The notes beneath the pieces are model-generated. The model saw only the letters and a program-made list of their open reading frames with translations. It did not search any database and was not told the DNA's origin. Positions 44,147 to 53,527 of a DNA stretch of 64,000 nt are shown here, piece after piece. A program made the position numbers and the translations under genes. This stretch comes from Acidimicrobiaceae bacterium (lineage in GTDB: Bacteria > Actinomycetota > Acidimicrobiia > Acidimicrobiales > Poriferisodalaceae): positions 1 through 64,000 of the forward strand of contig JAPOPC010000018.1 of NCBI GenBank assembly GCA_026713105.1. The letters run 5' to 3'. The first letter of the stretch is position 1; the number at the start of each line of letters is the position of its first letter.

Positions 44147-45717
44147 GCCGGTGCGTTGAAGAAGCTAGCCAATACGTCTGACCATGCTCGCCGGAACTCA
44201 TGGCGCGCTGTCCGCTCGGACCTCCGGGTAGCCAACCATTCGGCACGCGCTGCTGCAAGCACAGCCAGGGCGATTTGAGTCGCCGTTTCTTGGTCTGACC
44301 GTGCCTCGCTGCTGGCGAGTGGGCCGTAGAGGTCACGGAAAAGGGGATGTCGGCTGTTGAGCGCCACCACAAGTCGCCCTTTCTGTACGAATGCCTCGAA
44401 CGCAGTGGTCGTGGACAGCTCGCCGACCACCAACTGGTAGGGGCAATCACGGGTCAGGGTGAGTTCATTGGCGGCAAGTACGTGTTCAAGATCGGGCGGC
44501 ATTGGACCGGATCGCGCGGGCAACGGCGGCAGGCCGTCTTCAGCCAGTGCTGCGCGTCTTTCGGCGTTGCTGAGGGGAGTTGAAACCTTGATTAGCTCGA
44601 ACCGACGTCGGACCCGGTTGTTGAGTGCGCGGGCGATCGGCTCAAGATCCTTGGAGAGTAGATCGCTGAGTTCTTGCTGTGGGGAGATGGCCTGTTTTGC
44701 GTGGGTGATCCCGAACGACTCATCGAGGACGGGGTCGAAGCGAACTTCGCACCGCCACCAATCGTCATAATTCTGTCGACGCTTCGTTCCCATGAAGAAC
44801 CACCCGCGATCGATTTCGCGACCAGCGCGCAGCACCGACACCGACGGGGCGTTAGTGATACCGAGCCGCCGTTTCTCGGATGCGGACAAGCTGTGCCACC
44901 GCTCGATGGGGAGTTCGCTGAATCGCACTTCGATGCGACCCTCACCCTCGTCGCTAGCCAGCCGATACACCAGCACGTCGCCGAATTGGCGTGCTCCTGC
45001 CGCCCGGCCAGCATCGTCGAGCATGAGGGGGTCGCTCGGTTCAACCGGAGTGTCGTTGAGAAGGAGAATCAGTCCGGCACGCAAGAACTCGCGGTATATG
45101 CGACCCAAATCTGTCGTCAGGTGTTTCTCGATAGTCGACACCCGTCTGTATTCGAGCCGGTCGCAGCGCAAGAGCCGAACAACTGTGCCCGTTTTCGAGG
45201 CGGGCTGGAAAGGGGGCGCGTCGACCTCGTCAATCGGCGGCAACGTGCGCCATCCGTTATCGACCATGTCATCAACGTCCAGCCGACCCATCCACACTCG
45301 TTCGTCAGTCCAGGAGTAAACCTCAACGCATCGTGCCCTGCTGAGGGCCCCATTGGGTAGTCCCATTCCGTATCGTCCCAGGAACGAACGATCGTCAAAC
45401 CTGGTTGAGCCACCGAAGGTGAGAGCCTTTGCGAGTGTGTCAGCCTCCATCCCCGAGCCGTTGTCCGCGACGCTGATCTCGATCGGATGCGTTGTCAGTC
45501 GTTCGTCAGCCGCGACCCACACGCGTACCTCGGTAGCACCCGCCTGCAACGAGTTGTCAATCAGTTCAGCTATCGCCAACGCTGTTGTCTTGTAGCCGGT
45601 ATCGCGGGTTGCGAGTATGAAGTTCGCCGGATGCAGCAGCGAAGGCCGCGGGCGTCTTGGGCGGGCGGACGACTGCCTCGGATTGTCCCGTGTTGGCCGT
45701 TGCGTCGATGTCGCCAC
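44143..45717 (-). CDS. GHKL ATPase (MORC/MutL/Hsp90-like) of the defence cassette
   Basis: 524 residues. The Bergerat fold is clear: N-box IAELIDNSLQAGATEVRVWV (E51, D54, N55), G1 ISVADNGSGMEADTL, then FGGSTRFDDRSFLGRYGMGL (G2, residues 101-120). After the ATPase domain comes an S5-like transducer with GWFFMGTKRRQNYDDWWRCE and a helical C-terminal part. MORC/MutL-like ATPases in prokaryotic restriction-like operons beside SF2 helicases and nucleases are known from comparative genomics. It probably acts as an ATP-driven DNA clamp or loader. The first 25 residues are basic and disordered. Confidence 0.85.
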   Translation of the reverse strand: MATSTQRPTRDNPRQSSARPRRPRPSLLHPANFILATRDTGYKTTALAIAELIDNSLQAGATEVRVWVAADERLTTHPIEISVADNGSGMEADTLAKALTFGGSTRFDDRSFLGRYGMGLPNGALSRARCVEVYSWTDERVWMGRLDVDDMVDNGWRTLPPIDEVDAPPFQPASKTGTVVRLLRCDRLEYRRVSTIEKHLTTDLGRIYREFLRAGLILLLNDTPVEPSDPLMLDDAGRAAGARQFGDVLVYRLASDEGEGRIEVRFSELPIERWHSLSASEKRRLGITNAPSVSVLRAGREIDRGWFFMGTKRRQNYDDWWRCEVRFDPVLDESFGITHAKQAISPQQELSDLLSKDLEPIARALNNRVRRRFELIKVSTPLSNAERRAALAEDGLPPLPARSGPMPPDLEHVLAANELTLTRDCPYQLVVGELSTTTAFEAFVQKGRLVVALNSRHPLFRDLYGPLASSEARSDQETATQIALAVLAAARAEWLATRRSERTARHEFRRAWSDVLASFFNAPA

Positions 45718-45812
45718 AGGTGAATCCCCTCGTCATGTGCAGGCCTGAGGCGTGATAGACACGCGATAGATACGTGATTATCGTACGCTAGCACTGTGGA
45801 TGGACCGCTCGG
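45718..45812. promoter_or_regulatory. Divergent promoter region of the GHKL-druA operon
   Basis: 95 bp separate the GHKL gene start from a divergent small gene. The centre is AT-richer than its flanks (GATAGATACGTGATTATCGT), with TACG and CGTA half-sites 7 bp apart, a possible operator. No firm promoter elements are assigned. Confidence 0.3.
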
Positions 45813-46136
45813 ATGACCGAAGCCGTTCGGGCTGACACCCCTCTTGTCGATCTCGATGAGCGAAGCGTTGGATTGGCGCTCGCCGTCCCTCTCAGCGGGA
45901 GGCTGGATGCTCTGGTTCGACTGGTGGAGGCTTTCGGTGATAGGACGAGCCGCAAAGAACTCATTGCCGCACTCATACTCGCGGCGCCACCCGACGGCGA
46001 GGATCTAGCCGCGTGCGTCCGCGTCTATCGCACGGCACTTGCGCGCGACACTCTGCTCGACCCCGCCGACGCCCCCGACCACTTGGCGTTGGAGCCTCGA
46101 AGACCAGGACCGAGACGCCGGCGATCGCCTCAGTAA
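45813..46136 (+). CDS. Small hypothetical protein divergent from the defence operon
   Basis: 107 residues, ATG at 45813. LVDLDERSVGLALAVPLSGR and LDALVRLVEAFGDRTSRKEL, then IAALILAAPPDGEDLAACVR are helical and resemble small ribbon-helix-helix-like regulators or accessory proteins, but no family is recognised. The tail is Arg and Pro rich. Its position, divergent from the GHKL gene with a shared promoter region, suggests a regulator of the cassette. Confidence 0.5.
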   Translation: MTEAVRADTPLVDLDERSVGLALAVPLSGRLDALVRLVEAFGDRTSRKELIAALILAAPPDGEDLAACVRVYRTALARDTLLDPADAPDHLALEPRRPGPRRRRSPQ

Positions 46137-46201
46137 CGCCGTTCCGCCGCTGCTCACTCGTCAGAATGCCTTCGCTGGATCGCGAGCCGCGTAGTCGATC
46201 G

Positions 46202-46753
46202 TTATTCGGCACTCTCAGACAAAGCGGATTGACCTGTCCCGTTTTGGCGCTCGGCGAGTCGCATCTTCTGCGTCCGCTCGCGGGCGGCGGCCACACGGCC
46301 GATGAGATTGACGCTCAGGAGTGGCACAACAGCGGTAGGTACGAGCACAAGACCCCAAGCCGATCGGTCGGTGAGCAACAGCACGAATCCGAACACCAGC
46401 GCCAGCACAGCGAACATCCACGAGAGGTACTGACCACGATCGGCTCGCCGATTGTCGCCGTCGATGACCTTGTCTTCAATCTTCTCTCGGTGCTGGCGCC
46501 GCTCAACGATGTCGTTCGTGATCGTGACGGCCAAGTCCTTGTGTCGGTCTGCGAGACTCCCAAGCATCTCGACGAGCGACGGCATCAGCCATTGGACCTG
46601 TTGCTTAATCGAGACAGATGTCAGAGACGCAACGACCTTGCGGACTTCGGAAGGTGCCTCTTCGAGCAGCTCCTCCACGCGGCGCAGTGCGTCAGGGTCG
46701 AGTTCTTCCGGCGACGGCGTGCCGTCGTCTGGGCTCCGCTCTAGGTCGTTCAC
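46202..46753 (-). CDS. DUF2335-family membrane protein
   Basis: 183 residues. An acidic N-terminus and a helical part with ITNDIVERRQHREKIEDKVI, then GDNRRADRGQYLSWMF, match the DUF2335 consensus (Gln-His-Arg and Gly-Asp-Arg boxes), followed by two membrane helices (AVLALVFGFVLLLTDR and GLVLVPTAVVPLLSVNLIG). The function is unknown. The GTG start overlaps the stop of the upstream gene by 4 bp, so both are one operon. Confidence 0.75.
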   Translation of the reverse strand: MNDLERSPDDGTPSPEELDPDALRRVEELLEEAPSEVRKVVASLTSVSIKQQVQWLMPSLVEMLGSLADRHKDLAVTITNDIVERRQHREKIEDKVIDGDNRRADRGQYLSWMFAVLALVFGFVLLLTDRSAWGLVLVPTAVVPLLSVNLIGRVAAARERTQKMRLAERQNGTGQSALSESAE

Positions 46754-46971
46754 GTGCCGATGGCGACGCGGCGGTTGGAGAATGCAGCGCGGGCGTCATC
46801 CTCTAGGGAGAGCCAGTCCTGCACGAATCCAAGCGCGACATCGTGCTCAAGCGTGTCGCCCAAGTTGTAATCGTCGTACAGGCCCCATGCATCGAACACT
46901 CGCGCGGCACCGTGCAGCGCGCTCGGCGTGGCGAACAGGAATCCGCTCCGGGAACCGATGCGCTTCGCCAT
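46750..46971 (-). CDS. Small hypothetical protein coupled to the DUF2335 gene
   Basis: 73 residues from the ATG at 46971 (MAKRIGSRSGFLFATPSALH). It is acidic in the second half (YDDYNLGDTLEHDVALGF). The family is not recognised. The GTGA overlap with the DUF2335 gene and the shared strand indicate joint translation. A longer reading from 46998 is possible. Confidence 0.55.
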   Translation of the reverse strand: MAKRIGSRSGFLFATPSALHGAARVFDAWGLYDDYNLGDTLEHDVALGFVQDWLSLEDDARAAFSNRRVAIGT

Positions 46972-47047
46972 AGCGCGTACCTTACAGACTCGCTTCAACA
47001 GTCAGTGTTGCGCCACGGAGGTTGGTCGCGCAGCGAGGGAGAGCCGG

Positions 47048-48319
<1,272 letters not shown>

Positions 48320-48402
48320 CAGTCCCCCTCGTTCGCGCCGCCGAATGTACCCAATCGAACGCTGCCGCGCGAGTCCGGCACCCAGTGGGGACATTTGCGC
48401 CC

Positions 48403-48481
48403 GCTGCGGAGGCGGCAGAACTCTCTGCTCCAGCGATCCAGCCGGTCGCAACGTCGCAGAGCCTCCTGCCGCCTCGGCAGC
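48403..48481. repeat. Dispersed inverted-repeat element, copy B
   Basis: 16-bp arms (GCTGCGGAGGCGGCAG and its complement with one mismatch), 79 bp in total, beginning 17 bp behind the stop of the carboxyltransferase gene. Compared with copy A (23554-23707, opposite orientation) it lacks the central 75 bp. The palindrome would fold in RNA and may act as terminator or processing signal. Confidence 0.65.
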
Positions 48482-48497
48482 TATCGGAACCTGGCGT

Positions 48498-49835
48498 TTA
48501 CAGGGGAGCGTTGTCGTGGCGACGCTGTCGCAGCCGTTCGCGCTTGGTCGCCAGCATGTCGAGCGTGTCGATGAGCTCGCGGCGCGTGTCGGCGGGATCG
48601 ATGACGCTGTCGACGTAGCCCCGCTCGGCCGCGACGTAGGGATTCAAGTACGTGTCCTCGTAATCGGAGACATAGTCGGCGAGCTCGCTCTCATCGGCAC
48701 CCCGGCGCAGGATCTGGGCTGCCTGGGATGCACCCATGACGGCCAGCTCGGCGCTGGGCCACGCCAGGTACACGTCGTTGCCCATGGTCTTGGAGTCCAT
48801 GACGATGTAGGCGCCGCCGTAGGACTTGCGCAGCACGACGGCGACCCGCGGCACCGTGGCGCGTGCATAGGCGAACGCGAGCTGCGCGCCATGGCGGATC
48901 ATCCCGCGCCATTCGAGGTCTTTGCCGGGATAGAAGCCGGGCGTGTCCACCAAGGTGATGAGCGGCAGGCCGAAGGCATCGCAGAAGTTGACGAAGCGGG
49001 CGCCCTTCTGGCTGGCGGCGATGTCGAGCGTGCCTGCGATGCTCATGGGCTGATTCGCGACCACGCCCACGCAGTACCCGCCCAGCGAGGCGAACCCCGT
49101 GACGAGGTTCGGCGCCCATTCGGCCCGCAATTCGGTGAGGCAACCCTCGTCGACCAGCTCGGTGATGATGTCTCGTACGTCGTAGGCGCCCGTCGGCACG
49201 GACGGCAGTATTTCGCCCGCACCAGGAGTCGGGCGGTTACGTGGATCGCTGGTCTCGAAGAAGGGCGGCAGCTCATCGCAGTGCGATGGCAGGTAGCTCA
49301 GAATCTCGGTCAGCACCTCCGCCACGCCGTCGGCGGAGGTGACGGCCGACGCCGTTCCTGAGGCGCTGGCATGAATCGGAGCACCGCCCAGCTCATCGGG
49401 TCCGATGGCCACACCGGTCATCTCGCGCACCGGGACCGGTCCGCTGACGAAGGCGTAGGCGTCGTCGGACATCACCACGATGTCGGACAGCCCGATCAGC
49501 AGCGCGATGCCTGAGATGGCCTGTCCCGTCACGCCGGCCAGGACCGGAACCACTCCAGAGCACCGCACGAGCACCCGCGCGGCTTCCCCCCAGCCATGCA
49601 GCGCCGCGACGCCGTAGTGCGCGTCGGCCCCGCTGGAGGACAGCATGAGGACCACCGGCAGACGCTTCGCGAGGGCGGTCTGCAGGCCCGCGACGATGGT
49701 CTCGCTGTCGGCGGGCGACAGGGCACCCCGCCGGTGGGGACTGTCGGCGGAAATGAGCATCGCCGTCCGGCCGCCGAGGGCGGTGATGCCGGCCGTGACA
49801 TGGCCGCTTGCCCCGGCGCGCAGCTGCAGGTCCAC
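48498..49835 (-). CDS. Acyl-CoA carboxylase carboxyltransferase (beta) subunit, short form
   Basis: 445 residues against about 510-530 in PccB/AccD proteins. Carboxyltransferase features are present: GVTGQAISGIALLIGLSDIV, FVSGPVPVREMTG, YDVRDIITELVDEGC, ANQPMSIAGTLDIAASQKGA, FVNFCDAFGLPLITLVDTPG and SKTMGNDVYLAWPSAELAVM. The usual first about 60 residues are missing or replaced by a short start (MDLQLRAGASGHVTAG). It would transfer CO2 from biotin to acetyl- or propionyl-CoA with a separate biotin carboxylase subunit, which is not encoded nearby. A 10-bp gap joins it to the LysR gene. Confidence 0.85.
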   Translation of the reverse strand: MDLQLRAGASGHVTAGITALGGRTAMLISADSPHRRGALSPADSETIVAGLQTALAKRLPVVLMLSSSGADAHYGVAALHGWGEAARVLVRCSGVVPVLAGVTGQAISGIALLIGLSDIVVMSDDAYAFVSGPVPVREMTGVAIGPDELGGAPIHASASGTASAVTSADGVAEVLTEILSYLPSHCDELPPFFETSDPRNRPTPGAGEILPSVPTGAYDVRDIITELVDEGCLTELRAEWAPNLVTGFASLGGYCVGVVANQPMSIAGTLDIAASQKGARFVNFCDAFGLPLITLVDTPGFYPGKDLEWRGMIRHGAQLAFAYARATVPRVAVVLRKSYGGAYIVMDSKTMGNDVYLAWPSAELAVMGASQAAQILRRGADESELADYVSDYEDTYLNPYVAAERGYVDSVIDPADTRRELIDTLDMLATKRERLRQRRHDNAPL

Positions 49836-49845
49836 TGCGGGGAGG

Positions 49846-50763
49846 TTATGCGGCGGTGATGCCGGGGATGCGACGCGAAACGCTGCGCATCACCGTGCGG
49901 AGTACGTCGCGGGCCGCCGCTGCGGGGGCAGAGAGCATGCCGCGCCGGCGGATGGCCAGCGCGACCTGGCGGGGCGGCAGGTCCGCGACGGTGAGCACGC
50001 TCCAGTCGCCTCGATCGGTCCAGACCGGGATCGAGGTGATCGGCACGATCGCCGGGCCGTAGCCCTGGAAGGCGAGCGTGGCAGTGAGCCGGATGCCGTC
50101 GAGCTGTGCCATCGTCCGCAGTGTCACGCCATGCCGTGCCGCTGCGGAGTCGATGAGCATGCGCATGACCGAGCCGGGAGGCCCCAGCAGCAGCTCGTAC
50201 TGCTCGAGTTCGGTGAAGCTCACCTCACGATCGCCCAGTGCTGCGAGAGCGTGCCCGGTGGGGGCGATGACGACGAATTCTTCGGTGAACAGGGGCGTGG
50301 CCACCAACTCCTCGTGGTCGAGCGGGGCATTCACCACCGCGAGGTCGAGCTCACCGCCTTCGAGCAGACGGGTGAGTGCCAACGTGGTGGAGTCGACGAC
50401 CGTGGCGTCGACATCGGGGTGGTGCCTACGCAGTTCGTCCAGGAACGGCGGCAGCAGCCAACGTCCGGGGGTGCCGATGATGCCGATGTGGACGTCGCCG
50501 GTCACATGGGAGGTCATCGATGCGACATCGGCTCGCATCGCCGCGATCTCGCCGTTGATGCGCTTGGTGCGAGCCAGCACGACTTCGCCCTCAGGAGTCA
50601 ACGACCCCACGGCGCGATCCACCAAGACGGCGCCCAGCTCTTCTTCCAGCTTTGCGATGTGGCTGGACACGTTGGACTGCACGGTGTGCAGTGCGCGTGC
50701 TGCCGCGGAGAAGCGACCATGCGTCGCCACCGCAGCCAGCGCGTCAAGGTATTTCAGGTCCAT
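49846..50763 (-). CDS. LysR-family transcriptional regulator
   Basis: 305 residues. The winged helix-turn-helix MDLKYLDALAAVATHGRFSA, then RALHTVQSNVSSHIAKLEEE starts the protein, followed by a substrate-binding domain (GIIGTPGRWLLPPFLDEL through FTEEFVVIAPTGHALA and GYGPAIVPITSIPVW). The gene runs directly into the carboxyltransferase gene (10-bp gap), so it may control that gene and itself; the inducer is unknown. A palindrome at 50804 in its leader is a candidate operator. Confidence 0.88.
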   Translation of the reverse strand: MDLKYLDALAAVATHGRFSAAARALHTVQSNVSSHIAKLEEELGAVLVDRAVGSLTPEGEVVLARTKRINGEIAAMRADVASMTSHVTGDVHIGIIGTPGRWLLPPFLDELRRHHPDVDATVVDSTTLALTRLLEGGELDLAVVNAPLDHEELVATPLFTEEFVVIAPTGHALAALGDREVSFTELEQYELLLGPPGSVMRMLIDSAAARHGVTLRTMAQLDGIRLTATLAFQGYGPAIVPITSIPVWTDRGDWSVLTVADLPPRQVALAIRRRGMLSAPAAAARDVLRTVMRSVSRRIPGITAA

Positions 50764-50803
50764 GAGCTCACGCTAGCGCCCAGGTTTCGTACATCTCCAA
50801 AAG

Positions 50804-50818
50804 AGATAGAAACTATCT
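50804..50818. promoter_or_regulatory. Palindrome upstream of the LysR gene
   Basis: AGATAGAAACTATCT: 6-bp perfect arms about a 3-base centre, 41 bp before the LysR start, in an AT-rich patch. The position suits LysR autoregulation. This is inferred from sequence only. The rest of 50764-51006 contains no other gene. Confidence 0.35.
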
Positions 50819-51006
50819 GCGCTAACTGCTGGCCCGATAATGATGACAGGGGTAATTTGTTCTTGAGCGGTTACCCCAAACCGCTTCACATATCGCACCG
50901 CCGCACGGTGTCCCCCCACCCAGGCGGGCGAGTGCCGGATCGGAAGCCCCCGCTCCGACCGGCAACAGGTCTACAGCGTCCCCCACGCCCAAAGACCTCA
51001 GCGAAG

Positions 51007-51033
51007 AAGCCGGCCCACCCCCCGGGCCGGCTT
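51007..51033 (-). terminator. Hairpin terminator behind aconitase
   Basis: Perfect 10-bp arms (AAGCCGGCCC and GGGCCGGCTT) with a 7-base loop, 20 bp after the aconitase stop, followed on the minus strand by CTTCTTCGC. Confidence 0.65.
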
Positions 51034-51053
51034 CCTCGCGTCGTGGCTCAGCT

Positions 51054-53333
51054 TCAGAGCGACGCCTTGATGATGTTGAGCGCCGATCCGGCCTTGAACC
51101 ATTCCACCTGATCAGCGCTGAAGGTGTGGTTGGCCTCGAACGAGTACGTCTCACCCGACGCAGAGCGCACTTCCACGGTGACGGGCCGCCCGGGCGCGAG
51201 GTCCGCGAGGCCTCGCACCGAGATCCGGTCGTCGATCCCGATGCGGTCGTAGTCGGCCGGGTCCGCGAACGTGAGCGGCAGCATGCCCTGCTTCTTCAGG
51301 TTGGTCTCGTGGATGCGGGCGAAACTGCGGCACAGCGCTACGAGACCGCCCCGGAAGCGGGGCTCCATGGCGGCGTGCTCTCGGCTCGAGCCCTCGCCCA
51401 TGTTCTCGTCGCCGATCACGACCCAGTTGACGCTGGCTTCGTGGTATGCCCTCGCGATTTCCGGGTACGGCTGCGTCTCACCCGTCAAGTGGTTCTTGCT
51501 GTGCCCGACCTCGAAGCCGTCGAAGGCGTTCACCGCCCCCAGGTACAGGTTCCCCGAGATGTTCTCGAGGTGCCCCCGGTACCGGAGCCACGGACCGGCC
51601 ATCGAGATGTGATCGGTGGTGAACTTGCCCTTGGCCTTCACCAGCACCGGGAGGTCTTCGTAGTCGTTGCCGTCCCATGGCTCGAACGGCTCGAGCACCT
51701 GCAGGCGGTCCGAGGTCGGCGAGACCCGCACCTCGATGTTGCCCCGATCCGCCGGCGGCGCCACGAATCCGCTCTCGCCGGGGTCGAAACCGGCCGGCGG
51801 CAGCTCGACGCCCACCGGGGTCGGCAGCGTGACCGGCTCCCCGGAATCGGTATGCAGCACGCCGTCGACCGGGTCGAAGTCCAGCGTGCCCGCCAGCGCC
51901 AGTGCCATGACCGTCTCAGGTGAGGTGACGAACGCCAGCGTCGCCGCGTCGCCGTCGTTTCGCTTGGGGAAGTTGCGGTTGTAGGAGGTGACGATCACGT
52001 TCGCCTGACCGGGGACGTAGTTCTCGTCGCCTGAGCGGTCCCACTGGCCGATACAGGGTCCGCAGGCGTTCGCGAGCACCACCGCTCCCAGCGCTTCGAA
52101 GTCGGCGAGCAAACCGTCTCGCTCGATGGTGGCACGTACCTGCTCGGAACCGGGAGTCACCAGCAGCTGCGTCTGCGTCCGCAGTCCCTTGGCGGCGGCA
52201 TCGCGGGCGATGGAGGCGGCGCGGGTGATGTCCTCGTAGCTGGAGTTCGTGCAGCTGCCGATGAGCGCTGCGCTGATCTCAAGCGGCCAGCCCTCGGCCT
52301 TCGCCTCCGCACCCAGAGCCGACACCTCGCGGGCGAGGTCGGGCGTGTGGGGACCATTGATGTGGGGGCGCAGCTGCGACAGGTCGATCTCGATGACCCG
52401 GTCGTAGTGGGAGGCGGGATCGGCCATCGCCTCGTCGTCAGCCCGCAGGTGCTCAGCGACGGCGTCGGCCGCAGCCGCCACCGCCTCCCGACCGGTGGCC
52501 GAGAGGTAGCGGGCCATCGCGGCGTCGTAGCCGAACAGCGATGTGGTGGCGCCGATCTCGGCGCCCATGTTGCAGATGGTTCCCTTGCCGGTGGCGCTCA
52601 GCGATTCAGCGCCCGGGCCGAAGTACTCCACAATCGCACCGGTGCCGCCGGAGACGGTGAGGACTTCCGCTACCTTCAAGATCACGTCTTTTGGCGCACT
52701 CCAACCGGACAGCTCTCCGGTCAGATGAACGCCGATGACCTTTGGCCAACGCACGTTCCAGGGGAAACCCGTCATGACGTCGACGGCGTCGGCACCACCG
52801 ACGCCGACCGCCACCATGCCCAGGCCGCCGGCATTGGGTGTGTGGCTGTCGGTGCCGATCATCATGCCGCCGGGGAACGCGTATTGCTCGAGCACGACCT
52901 GGTGAATGATGCCGCTGCCCGGCTTCCAGAACCCGGCGCCGTAGCGGCCGCACACGCTCTCGAGAAAGTCGTAGACCTCCTCATTGTTCTCCGAGGCGGC
53001 GAGCAGGTCCCGCTTGCCGTCGACGCGAGCCTGGATGAGATGGTCGCAGTGCGTCGTGGTGGGCACCGCCACCTCGTCGAGTCCGGCGGTCATGAACTGC
53101 AGCCACGCCATCTGGGCCGTGGCGTCCTGCATGGCGACGCGGTCCGGCGCCAGGTCGACGTAGGAGACGCCGCGCTCGAGTTCCTGGTCGCGACCTGACA
53201 GGTGTGCGACCAGGATCTTTTCCGACAGCGTGAGCGCCCGACCCAGCCGTTCACGCCCGAACGCCACGGCGTCGCCCAGCCCGGCGTACACCCCTTCGAT
53301 CAGCTCGATCGGCGTACTCGCGTGAACTGCCAT
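51054..53333 (-). CDS. acn: Aconitate hydratase
   Basis: 759 residues from the ATG at 53333, seven bases after GGGGAG. Length and sequence fit the mitochondrial-type enzyme. [55 protein letters not shown] (first Fe-S Cys), [15 protein letters not shown] (second and third Cys), [28 protein letters not shown] and [18 protein letters not shown] are all present. It isomerises citrate to isocitrate. It is divergent from the permease gene, so its promoter lies in 53334-53507. Confidence 0.95.
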   Translation of the reverse strand: MAVHASTPIELIEGVYAGLGDAVAFGRERLGRALTLSEKILVAHLSGRDQELERGVSYVDLAPDRVAMQDATAQMAWLQFMTAGLDEVAVPTTTHCDHLIQARVDGKRDLLAASENNEEVYDFLESVCGRYGAGFWKPGSGIIHQVVLEQYAFPGGMMIGTDSHTPNAGGLGMVAVGVGGADAVDVMTGFPWNVRWPKVIGVHLTGELSGWSAPKDVILKVAEVLTVSGGTGAIVEYFGPGAESLSATGKGTICNMGAEIGATTSLFGYDAAMARYLSATGREAVAAAADAVAEHLRADDEAMADPASHYDRVIEIDLSQLRPHINGPHTPDLAREVSALGAEAKAEGWPLEISAALIGSCTNSSYEDITRAASIARDAAAKGLRTQTQLLVTPGSEQVRATIERDGLLADFEALGAVVLANACGPCIGQWDRSGDENYVPGQANVIVTSYNRNFPKRNDGDAATLAFVTSPETVMALALAGTLDFDPVDGVLHTDSGEPVTLPTPVGVELPPAGFDPGESGFVAPPADRGNIEVRVSPTSDRLQVLEPFEPWDGNDYEDLPVLVKAKGKFTTDHISMAGPWLRYRGHLENISGNLYLGAVNAFDGFEVGHSKNHLTGETQPYPEIARAYHEASVNWVVIGDENMGEGSSREHAAMEPRFRGGLVALCRSFARIHETNLKKQGMLPLTFADPADYDRIGIDDRISVRGLADLAPGRPVTVEVRSASGETYSFEANHTFSADQVEWFKAGSALNIIKASL

Positions 53334-53507
53334 GGACGACTCCCCGTTCGCTGATGAAACTGTCGGCACAGGCGTGCAGCTGCTGGAGCGGTGCGGTGTG
53401 CGCCGGCCGACTTCTCAATCTAGAGGCTCACCCTGCGCTGACTCCCAGCGCTACTCGTACGCGCTTCGCGCGCTGCCATGGACTCTCAGCCAAGCTTGTG
53501 GATAGTC

Positions 53508-53523
53508 AGTGTCACTAGTGTCA
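53508..53523. promoter_or_regulatory. Direct heptamer repeat before the permease gene
   Basis: AGTGTCA-CT-AGTGTCA, also nearly palindromic around ACTAGT, ending 4 bp before the GTG start of the permease gene. An operator is possible. Confidence 0.3.
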
Positions 53524-53527
53524 GGGC

